Assembly: GCA_947177325.1 (NCBI GenBank)
Contig: CAMWUH010000046.1
Span: 1-10,645 of the forward strand
Direction of reading: 5' to 3'
Length of the DNA: 10,645 nt
From: an uncultured Bacteroidales bacterium
GTDB taxonomy: Bacteria; Bacteroidota; Bacteroidia; Bacteroidales; Muribaculaceae
The notes under the pieces were generated by a model that was not told the origin of the DNA, did not search any database, and saw nothing but the letters and a program-made list of their open reading frames with translations. Shown piece after piece: positions 1 to 7,632 of this stretch (the stretch's first letter is position 1; each line of letters starts with the position of its first letter). Position numbers and translations under genes: made by a program.

Positions 1-219
1 TTAGTCGCCCTGGCGATCAAGGGTTTGACTGAAAAGACCGTTTTCATCGGTAATTCCCATTGAGACAGGCTTTATGGAGTCGGTCGACTGATAAACCCTG
101 ACAGTGGCGAAAGCCTCCGGTTCAGAGGCGGAGTCGGTTACCGAACCTGTAACCGAGTAAGCTGCGGCAGCCATTGTGAAGAGAGAGGCTGTGGCAAGCG
201 CAAGCATTTTTTTGAGCAT
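1..219 (-). pseudogene. Truncated exported protein: signal peptide plus carboxypeptidase-regulatory-like domain
   Basis: Seen: an ATG at 219-217 opens a 72-residue frame that closes with TAA exactly at the window edge (1-3). Residues 1-20 are a clear Sec signal peptide (MLKK start, hydrophobic core, AAAA before the likely cleavage). Residues 22-72 read as the start of a carboxypeptidase-regulatory-like beta-sandwich: VTGSVTD, then EAFATVRVY, then GITDENGLF. In Bacteroidota this module normally sits at the N-terminus of TonB-dependent receptors or other outer-membrane beta-barrel proteins of many hundred residues. Here the frame stops after RQGD, where the family usually continues with a tyrosine, so a TAT/TAC to TAA change is an economical explanation. 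It is therefore called a probable pseudogene, but a genuine small secreted domain or a sequence error at the edge cannot be excluded. A TAACTTTG promoter element lies about 40 bases before the ATG. Confidence 0.55.
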
Positions 220-257
220 AATGTAAAAAAACTATTGTGTGATGAATTTTGCGACTG

Positions 258-265
258 CAAAGTTA
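258..265 (-). promoter_or_regulatory. Bacteroidota -7 promoter element for the truncated exported gene
   Basis: On the minus strand the bases read TAACTTTG, matching the Bacteroidota -7 consensus TAnnTTTG. It sits 38 bases before the ATG at 219, implying a leader of roughly 30 nt. No good TTTG -33 element is visible at the expected 19-21 bp spacing, so this is a single-element match. Confidence 0.45.
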
Positions 266-304
266 ACGCTTTTTTCAAAAAAACATTAAAATCGAAACCC
301 CCTT

Positions 305-336
305 TTTGAGTTTTACACGAAAAATTGCTATTTTTG
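305..336 (+). promoter_or_regulatory. Bacteroidota promoter driving dut and probably the downstream operon
   Basis: TTTG at 305-308, a 20-bp spacer and TATTTTTG at 329-336 match both halves of the Bacteroidota sigma factor consensus (TTTG, 19-21 bp, TAnnTTTG). Transcription would start near 343, giving a leader of about 35 nt before the dut ATG at 378. No Shine-Dalgarno sequence precedes the ATG, which is normal for this phylum. No comparable promoter is seen before the next four genes. Confidence 0.7.
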
Positions 337-377
337 TTAGTTGGAATTAACCATCACTTTAACACCACCCCTGTACA

Positions 378-821
378 ATGACTGAATTAGACGTTAAAAT
401 CATAAATCGCTCCCACCATCCCCTGCCCGCTTATGAAACTCCCGGAGCCGCAGGAATGGATGTAAGAGCCTATCTGCAAGAGCCTATAGTGTTGAACCCG
501 GGTGAGCGCGTTCTCGTGCCCACCGGCCTTTATATGCAGCTGCCGCAAGGCTACGAATGTCAAATACGTCCCCGAAGCGGCCTGGCCCTCAAATATGGCA
601 TCACAATCGCTAACTCTCCCGGCACCATCGACTGCGACTATCGCGGCGAAATCAAGGTGATATTGCTCAATCAGTCAAATCAGCCTTTCACTATCAACGA
701 CGGCGAGCGCGTTTGCCAAATGGTAATCGCCGCCTACGAGCGCGTGAAATGGAACTCCGTGGAGCGCATCGACTCAACCGAGCGTGGCGACGGCGGTTTC
801 GGACACACCGGCACTGAATAG
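378..821 (+). CDS. dut: dUTP diphosphatase (dUTPase)
   Basis: Cytosolic homotrimeric enzyme that hydrolyses dUTP to dUMP and pyrophosphate, keeping uracil out of DNA and supplying dUMP for dTMP synthesis. All five family motifs are present in order: motif I AAGMDVRA (24-31, D28), motif II RPRSGLA (64-70), motif III GTIDCDYRGE (82-91, with the presumed catalytic D85 and the uracil-pocket Y88), motif IV GERVCQM (109-115), and motif V RGDGGFGHTG (136-145), the C-terminal arm that closes over the nucleotide. The length of 147 residues is normal for the trimeric bacterial family, so the gene is complete and probably active. It leads a plus-strand cluster and has a well-matched promoter just upstream. 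The 98-bp gap to the next gene is the largest in the cluster and contains no visible terminator, so read-through into the envelope genes is likely. Confidence 0.97.
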   Translation: MTELDVKIINRSHHPLPAYETPGAAGMDVRAYLQEPIVLNPGERVLVPTGLYMQLPQGYECQIRPRSGLALKYGITIANSPGTIDCDYRGEIKVILLNQSNQPFTINDGERVCQMVIAAYERVKWNSVERIDSTERGDGGFGHTGTE

Positions 822-919
822 CGCAGTCAGCTCCCCCGGTTTGGCTCTAATCCCCGCCACGTCTTTCTCACCTCCACGCCACTACACCACATTGACTATC
901 TGACTTCCAAAAACTTTTT

Positions 920-2638
920 ATGCTCAAGCGACTTTCCATACTACTCACCATCGCTCTAATGCTCCTGCCGGCCTTCGCCAAGAAGCCCGATGCCACGCAA
1001 TCTACTCGCGCAAAGGCCGACTACCTCTACCTCGAAGCAGAGCGACAAAAAGCTCTCGGCAATCCAACCCTCTATATGCAGTTGCTGGAGCGGGCCTACA
1101 ATCTCGACCCCTCGCAAGAATACCTCGGCTTTGACCTCGGCTTCCTCTACATGACCCTCAGCAACAGTCCTAAAGGCTACGACCTGATGAAGCGCTACGT
1201 CAGCTCATCGGTGAGCGATAAAGTGTCGGCTTCGCTCTTTGCCAAAATCGCCGAGCGCTTGAATCGTCCCGATGATGCACTGTGGGTGTGGCAAAAACTC
1301 GACTCCATCTATCCGGCCGACCCTACTATTCTCTTCAATCAAGCCAACAACCTCGCTTCACGACGCGACTCTACCAATATTCGCAAAGCCCTCGACATTG
1401 TTGACCGCATCGAAACCACCTCAGGCATCACCTACATGACGGCCTACACCAAGGCCTCCCTCGCCTCATCAATCGGTGACACTCTCGCGTCGGTCAATGC
1501 TATCAAGGCTCTGATAGCCGAAAATCCTCGCGACCCTAACGCTTTCAGCATTGCCGGCGAAGTGTTTCAACACATGAACAAGCTCGACTCCGCCATGATT
1601 TTCTACAATCAAGGCATTGAAATCGACCCCGTCAACGGCCAACTGCTCGTGGCCCGCGCCCAACTCAACGACATATTGGGCGACAGTGCCGCTTTCGACC
1701 GCGACATCTTCGACATGCTCGCTAATTCCGACCTCCCCACTGCCGACAAAAACGAATATATACGCAACTATGTTGCCGAGCTCTACCAAGACTCTCTTCA
1801 ACATCCACGCATCAACCGCCTGTTCGCTCTAATGACCGAGCGTAACAATCGCGATGCCGAGCTCCGACGTCTCTATAGCTCCTATCTCTACCTCATCGAG
1901 GACTACAACGGAGCTACAGAGCAGCTTAAAATGCTCGCCTACATCGAGCCTGACGACCCCGACAATCTCGTTGCCATCGAACAAACCCTGCTCATGGCCG
2001 AGAAACCGGCCGAAGCAGTCAAGCATGCTCAAGAGTCCGCCCAACAGTTCCCTGCCAACGACATATTTCCAACTATGGAGGGGTACGGACTTGCCCAACT
2101 CAAGCGTTACCCCGAAGCCATCCAATCATTTACCCGCGCATTGGAGCTCGTTGACTCTACCGATCAAAGCCGACGAAGCTCATTAATCACCTCCATAGGC
2201 GATATGACCTCATCGGCCGGCGATACCATCGCTGCCCTCAACTACTACGAAAAGGCCATAGAGCTTGACCCGACCAATCTTATGGCAAAAAACAATCTCG
2301 CCTACTTCATCACCCTCTCGGGAGGTGACCTCGACCGAGCCGAGAAGCTCAGCTACGAAACCATCATCGCCAAGCCAACTTCATCGACCGAGCTCGACAC
2401 CTACGCCTGGATTCTTTTCAAGCAAGGCGAATACAAAAAAGCGAAAGACTACATTGATCGCGCCCTTGCCTTCCTGGAAGATGATTCGGCCGACGTCTAC
2501 GAGCATGCGGGCGACATCTATTTCTTTAACTCGCTTCCCGACGAAGCCTTGAAATTTTGGGAACGTGCCGGCGAGCTCGACCCCGACAACAAGCTCCTAC
2601 ATCGCAAAATCGCCGCCCGCACTTTCCTCTATAAATAA
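920..2638 (+). CDS. Periplasmic tetratricopeptide repeat (TPR) protein
   Basis: A 572-residue exported helical-repeat protein. Residues 1-20 form a signal peptide (MLKR, hydrophobic core, PAFA before KK) with no lipobox cysteine, so a soluble periplasmic protein is expected. The rest is a nearly continuous TPR solenoid. The clearest units are around 32-65, 101-135, 206-239 (ending EIDPVN), 313-346, 348-381, 382-415, 420-453 (ending ELDPTN), 454-487, 488-521 and 525-557 (ending ELDPDN). The region 240-312 is less regular and may be a linker or degenerate repeats. TPR arrays are protein-binding scaffolds; no catalytic domain is seen. As I recall, genes of this kind lie between dut and a DUF4292 gene in other Bacteroidales, followed by the EnvC-like gene, which suggests a scaffold in envelope or cell-wall assembly (inference). 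No promoter is recognisable in the C/T-rich 98-bp gap upstream. Confidence 0.9.
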   Translation: MLKRLSILLTIALMLLPAFAKKPDATQSTRAKADYLYLEAERQKALGNPTLYMQLLERAYNLDPSQEYLGFDLGFLYMTLSNSPKGYDLMKRYVSSSVSDKVSASLFAKIAERLNRPDDALWVWQKLDSIYPADPTILFNQANNLASRRDSTNIRKALDIVDRIETTSGITYMTAYTKASLASSIGDTLASVNAIKALIAENPRDPNAFSIAGEVFQHMNKLDSAMIFYNQGIEIDPVNGQLLVARAQLNDILGDSAAFDRDIFDMLANSDLPTADKNEYIRNYVAELYQDSLQHPRINRLFALMTERNNRDAELRRLYSSYLYLIEDYNGATEQLKMLAYIEPDDPDNLVAIEQTLLMAEKPAEAVKHAQESAQQFPANDIFPTMEGYGLAQLKRYPEAIQSFTRALELVDSTDQSRRSSLITSIGDMTSSAGDTIAALNYYEKAIELDPTNLMAKNNLAYFITLSGGDLDRAEKLSYETIIAKPTSSTELDTYAWILFKQGEYKKAKDYIDRALAFLEDDSADVYEHAGDIYFFNSLPDEALKFWERAGELDPDNKLLHRKIAARTFLYK

Positions 2639-2665
2639 CCCAACACCACACACCACGTCGCACCA

Positions 2666-3520
2666 ATGAAGCTTACCGCCTCTGCCACTCCGAAAACATT
2701 TAGCCACTACTCGCTGCTGCTGATAACTCTCCTGATGCTGCTGATTGCCTCAAGTTGCGGCTCATCGCGCAAGAGTGTCGACGGCGAAAACAAATCTGAG
2801 TCAGTTGCATCGCTCAAAGCCGCATTTGACCAAGCCGTAGCCAACTCAGGAGAATGGGAGCAACTGCAAGTGCCCGTGAAGCTGTCGATTACGGCTCCCG
2901 AGAAATTCAATATCTCAGGGCGTGCCTACATGGTCAGAAACGAACAAATATATATGTCGATGCGTATGCTCGGCCTTGAAGTGGCAACCCTCCACCTGAC
3001 TGCCGACTCCCTTATCATACTTGACAAATTTCATCGACGCCAAATCGCCCTCCCGGTGGCTGAAACCTTGCACGAAGCAGACATTACAGTAGCCGACATT
3101 CAGGACGCTCTACTCGGCCGCCCTTTCATCAACGGCAACGCCGAGCTATCACTCGCATCGGCGAGCAAATTCCGTTTAGCTCATCTGGCCGGCGGCAAGT
3201 GGTCGGCCACTCCCTCAAAGAAAATCCACAACACCGCCTACTCTTTTATCTTCAATGCCGATAACGGCCTGGAGCGTCTCCAAGCCACAATCAACTCATC
3301 GGCCGTAGCACTCGTCTACTCCGACCCGGCAGTCACATCAGCCGGTACTTTCAGCCAAATGGCTCGACTGGCCACTAAAGTAGGGAAAACCTCTGTCGAC
3401 CTGTCGCTACGCTGGAATTTCGGCAGCGTGAAGTGGAACGTCGGCAATGGCATACCATCCTCGCGTCCTTACGGCTATCAACCAATCGACCTCTCAGGTT
3501 TCATCAAATCAATTGATTAG
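2666..3520 (+). CDS. DUF4292 family lipoprotein
   Basis: A 284-residue putative lipoprotein. A hydrophobic stretch (residues 17-28) ends in the lipobox-like ASSC with lipidation expected at C31. The residues after the cysteine (GSSRKS) lack the acidic cluster associated with surface export of Bacteroidota lipoproteins, so a periplasm-facing lipid-anchored protein is inferred. The body, from about residue 48, has alternating beta-strand patterns (VPVKLSITAPEKFNISGRAYM, then EQIYMSMRMLGLEVATLHLTADSLIILD). This fits DUF4292, a Bacteroidota family I regard as related in fold to LolA/LolB-type lipid-binding beta-barrels. The exact biochemical role is unknown. It lies 27 bp after the TPR gene and 2 bp before the EnvC-like gene, so co-translation with the cell-wall hydrolase activator is likely. 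Family assignment is from pattern recognition and gene order, not from a profile search. Confidence 0.82.
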   Translation: MKLTASATPKTFSHYSLLLITLLMLLIASSCGSSRKSVDGENKSESVASLKAAFDQAVANSGEWEQLQVPVKLSITAPEKFNISGRAYMVRNEQIYMSMRMLGLEVATLHLTADSLIILDKFHRRQIALPVAETLHEADITVADIQDALLGRPFINGNAELSLASASKFRLAHLAGGKWSATPSKKIHNTAYSFIFNADNGLERLQATINSSAVALVYSDPAVTSAGTFSQMARLATKVGKTSVDLSLRWNFGSVKWNVGNGIPSSRPYGYQPIDLSGFIKSID

Positions 3521-3522
3521 CA

Positions 3523-4965
3523 ATGAAACATTTCATCACTCTACTCATAGCCATCCTTTTGGCTGCCGGCTCTGTTGAAGCCGCAAAGCCCAAAAAGAAG
3601 CAGAGCAAAGCTGCTCAGCCGGTCACATCCCAGTCAATCAAGCAACAGCAGAAGCAAAATGCCAAGCTCATGCAGCAAACCGATGAGCAAATCAAAGCCA
3701 CCAATCGTCAAATCACCAACCAACTCAATCAGCTCAACCTGGTTGAAGGCCAAATCAAGCTCTGCGATGATTCCATCTCGGTGCTTAACAATCGCATTGC
3801 AGAAATCGACAGCGCTACAGTTGTAGTGACCGACTCTATCAACCAACTCACCGAGCGCCTCGACAATCTGCGAAGCGCCTTGATTACCTCGCTACGCAGC
3901 GCTCGCGTTAACCGTGGCGAGACCTCAAAACTGCAATTTCTATTCTCTGCTGACTCTTTCATGCAGGCTTTCCGCCGAGTTAGAGCCCTCAACCAATTCG
4001 CCAACTGGCGATTGCGCCGAGCCGATGAAATAGCCGAGGTAGTGGCTCTGCTCGACGACCGTAAGCTCTACCTCGACACTCTTGCCGATGAGGCTCGCCA
4101 CGCTGCCTCGCAGCTCGTGGAGCGCCAGGCTGCGCTGAAAACCCACAAAGCTCAAGCCGACAAACTCATCACCGACCTCCGCTCTCGCGACAAGCAGCTC
4201 CATCAAGTGCTCAAAGACCAGCAGGCCAAAGCAGCCCGATTAGATGCCGAGCTTAACCGCATCATTGCCGAAGAGCAGCGACGTGCAGCCGAAGCCGAGC
4301 GTCAACGCCAGGCCGAGCTCGAGCGTCAGCGCCAGGCCGAATTGGAACGTCAGCGCCGGGCGGAGCAGGCAAAAGCCAACCAACAGAAGGACATAACCGA
4401 CGACAAATCGAAGAAATCGAAAGATAAACCCGCAAAGACCGAAACGAAGCCAAAAGCCTCGCAACCGGCTCAGCCGTCAGGAGAATTGGCAATGAACAAT
4501 GTGCCGACAACTCCCCCTGCGGCAGTTGAGGTAGGCGCAACATTTGCCTCATCGCGAGGCAAACTCCCTGCTCCAGTTGACGGGCGCTACACCGTGGTGA
4601 AACCATTCGGGCGTCAACGTCACCCGGCCTATCCCAACCTCGAAATCGACAATGCAGGCATCGACATTCAAACAACACGCGGAGCAACAGTTCGCTGCGT
4701 TTACGACGGTAAAGTATCGGCCGTGTTCTGTCCCGACCAGGTTACCAATGTTGTAGTAGTGCGCCATGGCGACTACGTGACAGTCTATGCCAACCTCGGC
4801 TCACTTTCAGTAAAGAAGGGTGACACCGTCAAGAAAGGGCAAGCCTTAGGCTCCGTCTACGTCGACACTGACGACGACAATCGCTCAGTGCTCCATTTCG
4901 AAATCCGCAATGGAGCCAACCCCTCTAATGTCAGAAAAGAAAACCCTCAGACCTGGATACGCTAA
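3523..4965 (+). CDS. envC: EnvC-like murein hydrolase activator (coiled coil plus degenerate M23/LytM domain)
   Basis: A 480-residue exported protein that by family analogy activates N-acetylmuramyl-L-alanine amidases for septal peptidoglycan splitting, usually under FtsEX control. Residues 1-20 are a signal peptide. Long Gln/Arg/Glu-rich coiled coils span about 38-125 and 165-285, followed by a Lys/Pro-rich linker (286-345) and a C-terminal LytM domain (346-480). The M23 site is degenerate. The first zinc-ligand histidine is N377 (NAGID, with D381 retained), the usual YAHL histidine is N424 (YANL), and the HLHF motif reads VLHF (V456, with H458 retained). The protein is thus predicted to lack peptidase activity and act as an activator, as E. 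coli EnvC does. It starts 2 bp after the DUF4292 stop, indicating tight coupling. The coiled coil contains two tandem AELERQR units. Confidence 0.92.
   Translation: MKHFITLLIAILLAAGSVEAAKPKKKQSKAAQPVTSQSIKQQQKQNAKLMQQTDEQIKATNRQITNQLNQLNLVEGQIKLCDDSISVLNNRIAEIDSATVVVTDSINQLTERLDNLRSALITSLRSARVNRGETSKLQFLFSADSFMQAFRRVRALNQFANWRLRRADEIAEVVALLDDRKLYLDTLADEARHAASQLVERQAALKTHKAQADKLITDLRSRDKQLHQVLKDQQAKAARLDAELNRIIAEEQRRAAEAERQRQAELERQRQAELERQRRAEQAKANQQKDITDDKSKKSKDKPAKTETKPKASQPAQPSGELAMNNVPTTPPAAVEVGATFASSRGKLPAPVDGRYTVVKPFGRQRHPAYPNLEIDNAGIDIQTTRGATVRCVYDGKVSAVFCPDQVTNVVVVRHGDYVTVYANLGSLSVKKGDTVKKGQALGSVYVDTDDDNRSVLHFEIRNGANPSNVRKENPQTWIR
4312..4359 (+). repeat. Two tandem 24-bp units inside the EnvC-like coiled coil
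   Basis: Units at 4312-4335 and 4336-4359 encode AELERQRQ and AELERQRR (residues 264-279). A shorter related 18-bp copy lies just upstream at 4294-4311. The units preserve the coiled-coil charge pattern and may vary in number between strains by slippage. Confidence 0.75.
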
Positions 4966-4995
4966 CCACTCCCCTCTCCAACTATAACAAGATTT

Positions 4996-6243
4996 ATGAA
5001 ACGCCTCCTCTTATATATTATATGTGCAATCGCTTCGGTTTCGGCCCAAGCCATCGCAATCAAAGATATCCCTAACGTGCATCTGGCCGACAGCACCCGC
5101 CTCACATCAGACCCCTCCGGTGCGCTCTCCTCCTCTGCGTTGGCTAAAACTGACTCCGTGCTGACGTCCATAATGCGCCAGACCTCAGCCGAGCCCGCTA
5201 TGGTAATCGTTGACAATTGCGACGGCATGGACCCCGACCTATACGCCACAAAGCTGTTTGAAGCATGGGGAATCGGCAAAAATGATAAGGACAACGGCCT
5301 GCTCATTCTCTTTTCGCTCGGCGACCGTAAAGCGGTTGTTCGCACCGGCTATGGCCTCGAAGGAGTGCTCCCCGACGCTTACTGCTCCCGAATTATCCGC
5401 AACATCATTGTGCCTAACATGAAGCAAGACGACATCGACTCAGCCGCATCATTAAGCGCCCAAGCCGTGGCCGACATTCTCACCAAGCCTGAAGCTCGAG
5501 AAGAAATTCTATCAAAATATGAGAACAACGTTAGCCGCAAAACCGAAACCCATATTTTCAAAATCTATCTGACCATATCGGGCGTGGTGCTCTGTATCAT
5601 GCTGCTCATAGTGTTTGGTGTATATATCGGCTCGGAGAAAGATGAGCGGCATCTCCGTTACAGCCGTCTGCAAAAGCTCTCGGTGCCTTGCGCTATGACA
5701 ACGTTTGGCTTCCTGTTGCTCCCGGGCATTGCCTGGCTATTGCTCCGATGGCTGATGAAAAAAGTACGCCGTTCAACCCCCTTCTGCCCTAACTGCAACC
5801 ACATGATGCGGCTCATCGACGAGGTGCACGACAATGATTTCCTCACTCCCGCTCAGGACCGCGAGGAGCAGCTTAACTCGGTTGACTACGACGTGTGGCT
5901 CTGCGACAATTGCAACACAACAGCCATCTACCCCTACGTCAACCCCAACAGCCACTACGAGGTGTGCCCCAAGTGCGGCGCTCGCGCTGAGATGCTTCAA
6001 AGCAATCAAGTAGTCAAGCAACCCACCACCTCAGCCGAGGGTGTGGGCGCAAAAAATTATCACTGTTTCAATTGCAACAACAATCGTCAGCGTCTCTATC
6101 GCATAGCCAAAGTGGCCACACCGGTTGTGGTCGTAGGTCCGGGCTTTGGTCGCGGAGGCGGTTTCGGCGGAGGCGGTGGCTTCGGAGGAGGCAGCTTTGG
6201 TGGCGGCAGCACCGGTGGCGGCGGAGCCTCCGGCGGCTGGTAA
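4996..6243 (+). CDS. TPM-domain membrane protein with four CxxC pairs and a Gly-rich tail
   Basis: A 415-residue protein. Residues 1-20 are a signal peptide. Residues about 26-163 form a TPM domain (family also called TPM_phosphatase): VHLADST near the start, MVIVDNCDG, WGIGKNDKDNGLLILFSL and RTGYGLEGVLPD are typical. Two transmembrane segments follow (about 189-212 and 232-252). The region after them carries C264/C267, C303/C306, C324/C327 and C357/C360, which can form two zinc ribbons. The C-terminus (384-415) is almost entirely Gly with Phe/Ser and ends GGASGGW, a tail common to TPM proteins. With the signal peptide cleaved, TPM would be periplasmic, the Cys region would be periplasmic after the second crossing, and the inter-helix loop cytosolic; topology is inferred. 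TPM proteins have been linked to photosystem II repair and acid phosphatase activity in plants, but the bacterial role is unclear. The gene lies 30 bp after the EnvC-like gene. Confidence 0.88.
   Translation: MKRLLLYIICAIASVSAQAIAIKDIPNVHLADSTRLTSDPSGALSSSALAKTDSVLTSIMRQTSAEPAMVIVDNCDGMDPDLYATKLFEAWGIGKNDKDNGLLILFSLGDRKAVVRTGYGLEGVLPDAYCSRIIRNIIVPNMKQDDIDSAASLSAQAVADILTKPEAREEILSKYENNVSRKTETHIFKIYLTISGVVLCIMLLIVFGVYIGSEKDERHLRYSRLQKLSVPCAMTTFGFLLLPGIAWLLLRWLMKKVRRSTPFCPNCNHMMRLIDEVHDNDFLTPAQDREEQLNSVDYDVWLCDNCNTTAIYPYVNPNSHYEVCPKCGARAEMLQSNQVVKQPTTSAEGVGAKNYHCFNCNNNRQRLYRIAKVATPVVVVGPGFGRGGGFGGGGGFGGGSFGGGSTGGGGASGGW
6151..6240 (+). repeat. Gly-codon low-complexity tract at the 3' end of the TPM gene
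   Basis: About thirty codons, mostly GGC/GGT/GGA with interspersed TTC, AGC and ACC, encode the Gly-Phe-Ser tail. The irregular short GGn repeats make this a G-rich stretch directly before the convergent dgt stop codon. Confidence 0.75.
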
Positions 6244-6246
6244 CAT

Positions 6247-7632
6247 CTACACGGCGGGCAAACTCATGCCGTTGAGCTTACGATAAAGGTCGAGGGCGTA
6301 GACATCGGTCATGGCAGAAACATGGTCGAGCACCGATTGAATTTTACCGTAAACATCAGGAGCATCAACGTCGTATTGCTTCGGAAATTTTGAAAGCAAC
6401 AGACGGGAATAATTCAGCTCAGGCGACATAACCGCGCCGATCAGTTTGCTAAGCAAGAAGGTGACGATTTGGTTACCGGCCAATTCGATATCAACCACAT
6501 CAGAGGCGCAATAGATTTTATTCCACGACATTTCGTTGCATCGGTGATAGGCATCCCCCTCGCGCGAGTGCATATTGCTCAGAAGCGACCCGCTGAACTG
6601 GCCACGCAATATCTTTTCCTCATTTTCAAGAAACAGCTCTACACAGCGGTCAACCAACACGCCGACTACACATGAGCGCAGATAAACTATCTTCTCGTTA
6701 GGGTCGACAACATCGGCCATAACACGCTCAATGTGGCTTCGACGGTCGGCATTAAAGAAGTTGAGCAGATGGTCGATCACTTCGGCAGTAGATAGGATTT
6801 TGAGTTTGTGAGCGTCCTCAATATCCATCACCTCATAGCAAATATCGTCGGCAGCCTCAACCAAATAAACCAGCGGGTGGCGCACCCGGTGTTCACGGCC
6901 TTCCGGTTCGGCCACCCGGAGGAGGCCCAGAGAGTCGGCAATACGCGTAAACTGCTCACGCTCCGAGCTAAAAAAACCGAATTTATTGGCTTTAACCGCC
7001 AACGTTGACTCAAACGGATATTTCACTATCGAGGCCAAAGTGGGGTAAGTCATTGCAAATCCTCCGGGTCGACGACCTTTAAAGCGATGAGTCAACACTC
7101 GGAATGAGTTGGCATTGCCTTCGAAGTGGATAAGGTCGGCCCACTGCTCCTCGGAAAGCAAGTTTCGCAACCGGCGCCCTTCCCCCTCGGAGAAATATGT
7201 TGAGATTGCTTTTTCGCCCGAGTGGCCAAACGGCGGATTACCCAAATCATGGGCTAAACAGGCTGCTGCCACGATTTCGGGTATTGCGTCGAGCTTTCCT
7301 ACCCATTCCTTGTCAGAATACCGTGCTTTCAATCCGGCCACCACGTCCATCGCCAATGAGCGGCCAACACAGGCCACCTCCATGCTGTGGGTAAGGCGGT
7401 TGTGCACAAAAATACTGCCCGGAAGCGGAAAAACCTGTGTCTTGTTCTGCAATCGGCGAAACGGCGACGAGAACACTAACCGGTCGTAGTCACGCTGAAA
7501 ATCGCTGCGCGAACCTCTACGGGGATCGTTGTAGTCTTCCAGCCCCAGGCGCAAATCGCTCAGCAACTGTGGCCATTGCATTATGGCATTGGGGGAGCCG
7601 GCCAAAGGGGCGGCCTTAACTTGATCACTCAT
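6247..7632 (-). CDS. dgt: Deoxyguanosinetriphosphate triphosphohydrolase (dGTPase), HD superfamily
   Basis: Cytosolic enzyme that splits dGTP (or other dNTPs) into the deoxynucleoside and tripolyphosphate, controlling the dNTP pool. With the ATG at 7632 the protein has 461 residues. The signature block (D44 to P69, containing RDYDRLVFSSPFRRLQNKTQ) is followed by the metal-binding HD core: H82 in RLTH, H128-D129 in AHDLGNPPFGH, H137, and D262 in EAADDI. Nothing essential looks missing. Start choice: the frame is open to an ATG at 7659, but the ATG at 7632 overlaps the hflX stop as ATGAGTGA, a classic coupling arrangement. An ATG at 7581 (MQWPQLLS) fits the usual start of Bacteroidota homologues and is a serious alternative. 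The gene is second in an hflX-dgt unit and ends 3 bp from the convergent TPM gene. Confidence 0.95.
   Translation of the reverse strand: MSDQVKAAPLAGSPNAIMQWPQLLSDLRLGLEDYNDPRRGSRSDFQRDYDRLVFSSPFRRLQNKTQVFPLPGSIFVHNRLTHSMEVACVGRSLAMDVVAGLKARYSDKEWVGKLDAIPEIVAAACLAHDLGNPPFGHSGEKAISTYFSEGEGRRLRNLLSEEQWADLIHFEGNANSFRVLTHRFKGRRPGGFAMTYPTLASIVKYPFESTLAVKANKFGFFSSEREQFTRIADSLGLLRVAEPEGREHRVRHPLVYLVEAADDICYEVMDIEDAHKLKILSTAEVIDHLLNFFNADRRSHIERVMADVVDPNEKIVYLRSCVVGVLVDRCVELFLENEEKILRGQFSGSLLSNMHSREGDAYHRCNEMSWNKIYCASDVVDIELAGNQIVTFLLSKLIGAVMSPELNYSRLLLSKFPKQYDVDAPDVYGKIQSVLDHVSAMTDVYALDLYRKLNGMSLPAV

Noticed and set aside
822..919. Search for a separate promoter before the TPR gene
   Set aside because: No TAnnTTTG element occurs. 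A TTTG at 840-843 has no matching -7 element at the right spacing.
4262..4687. 141-residue minus-strand open frame opposite the EnvC-like gene
   Set aside because: Its Arg/Leu/Cys-rich low-complexity sequence mirrors the AELERQR repeats and the linker on the other strand. There is no plausible fold.
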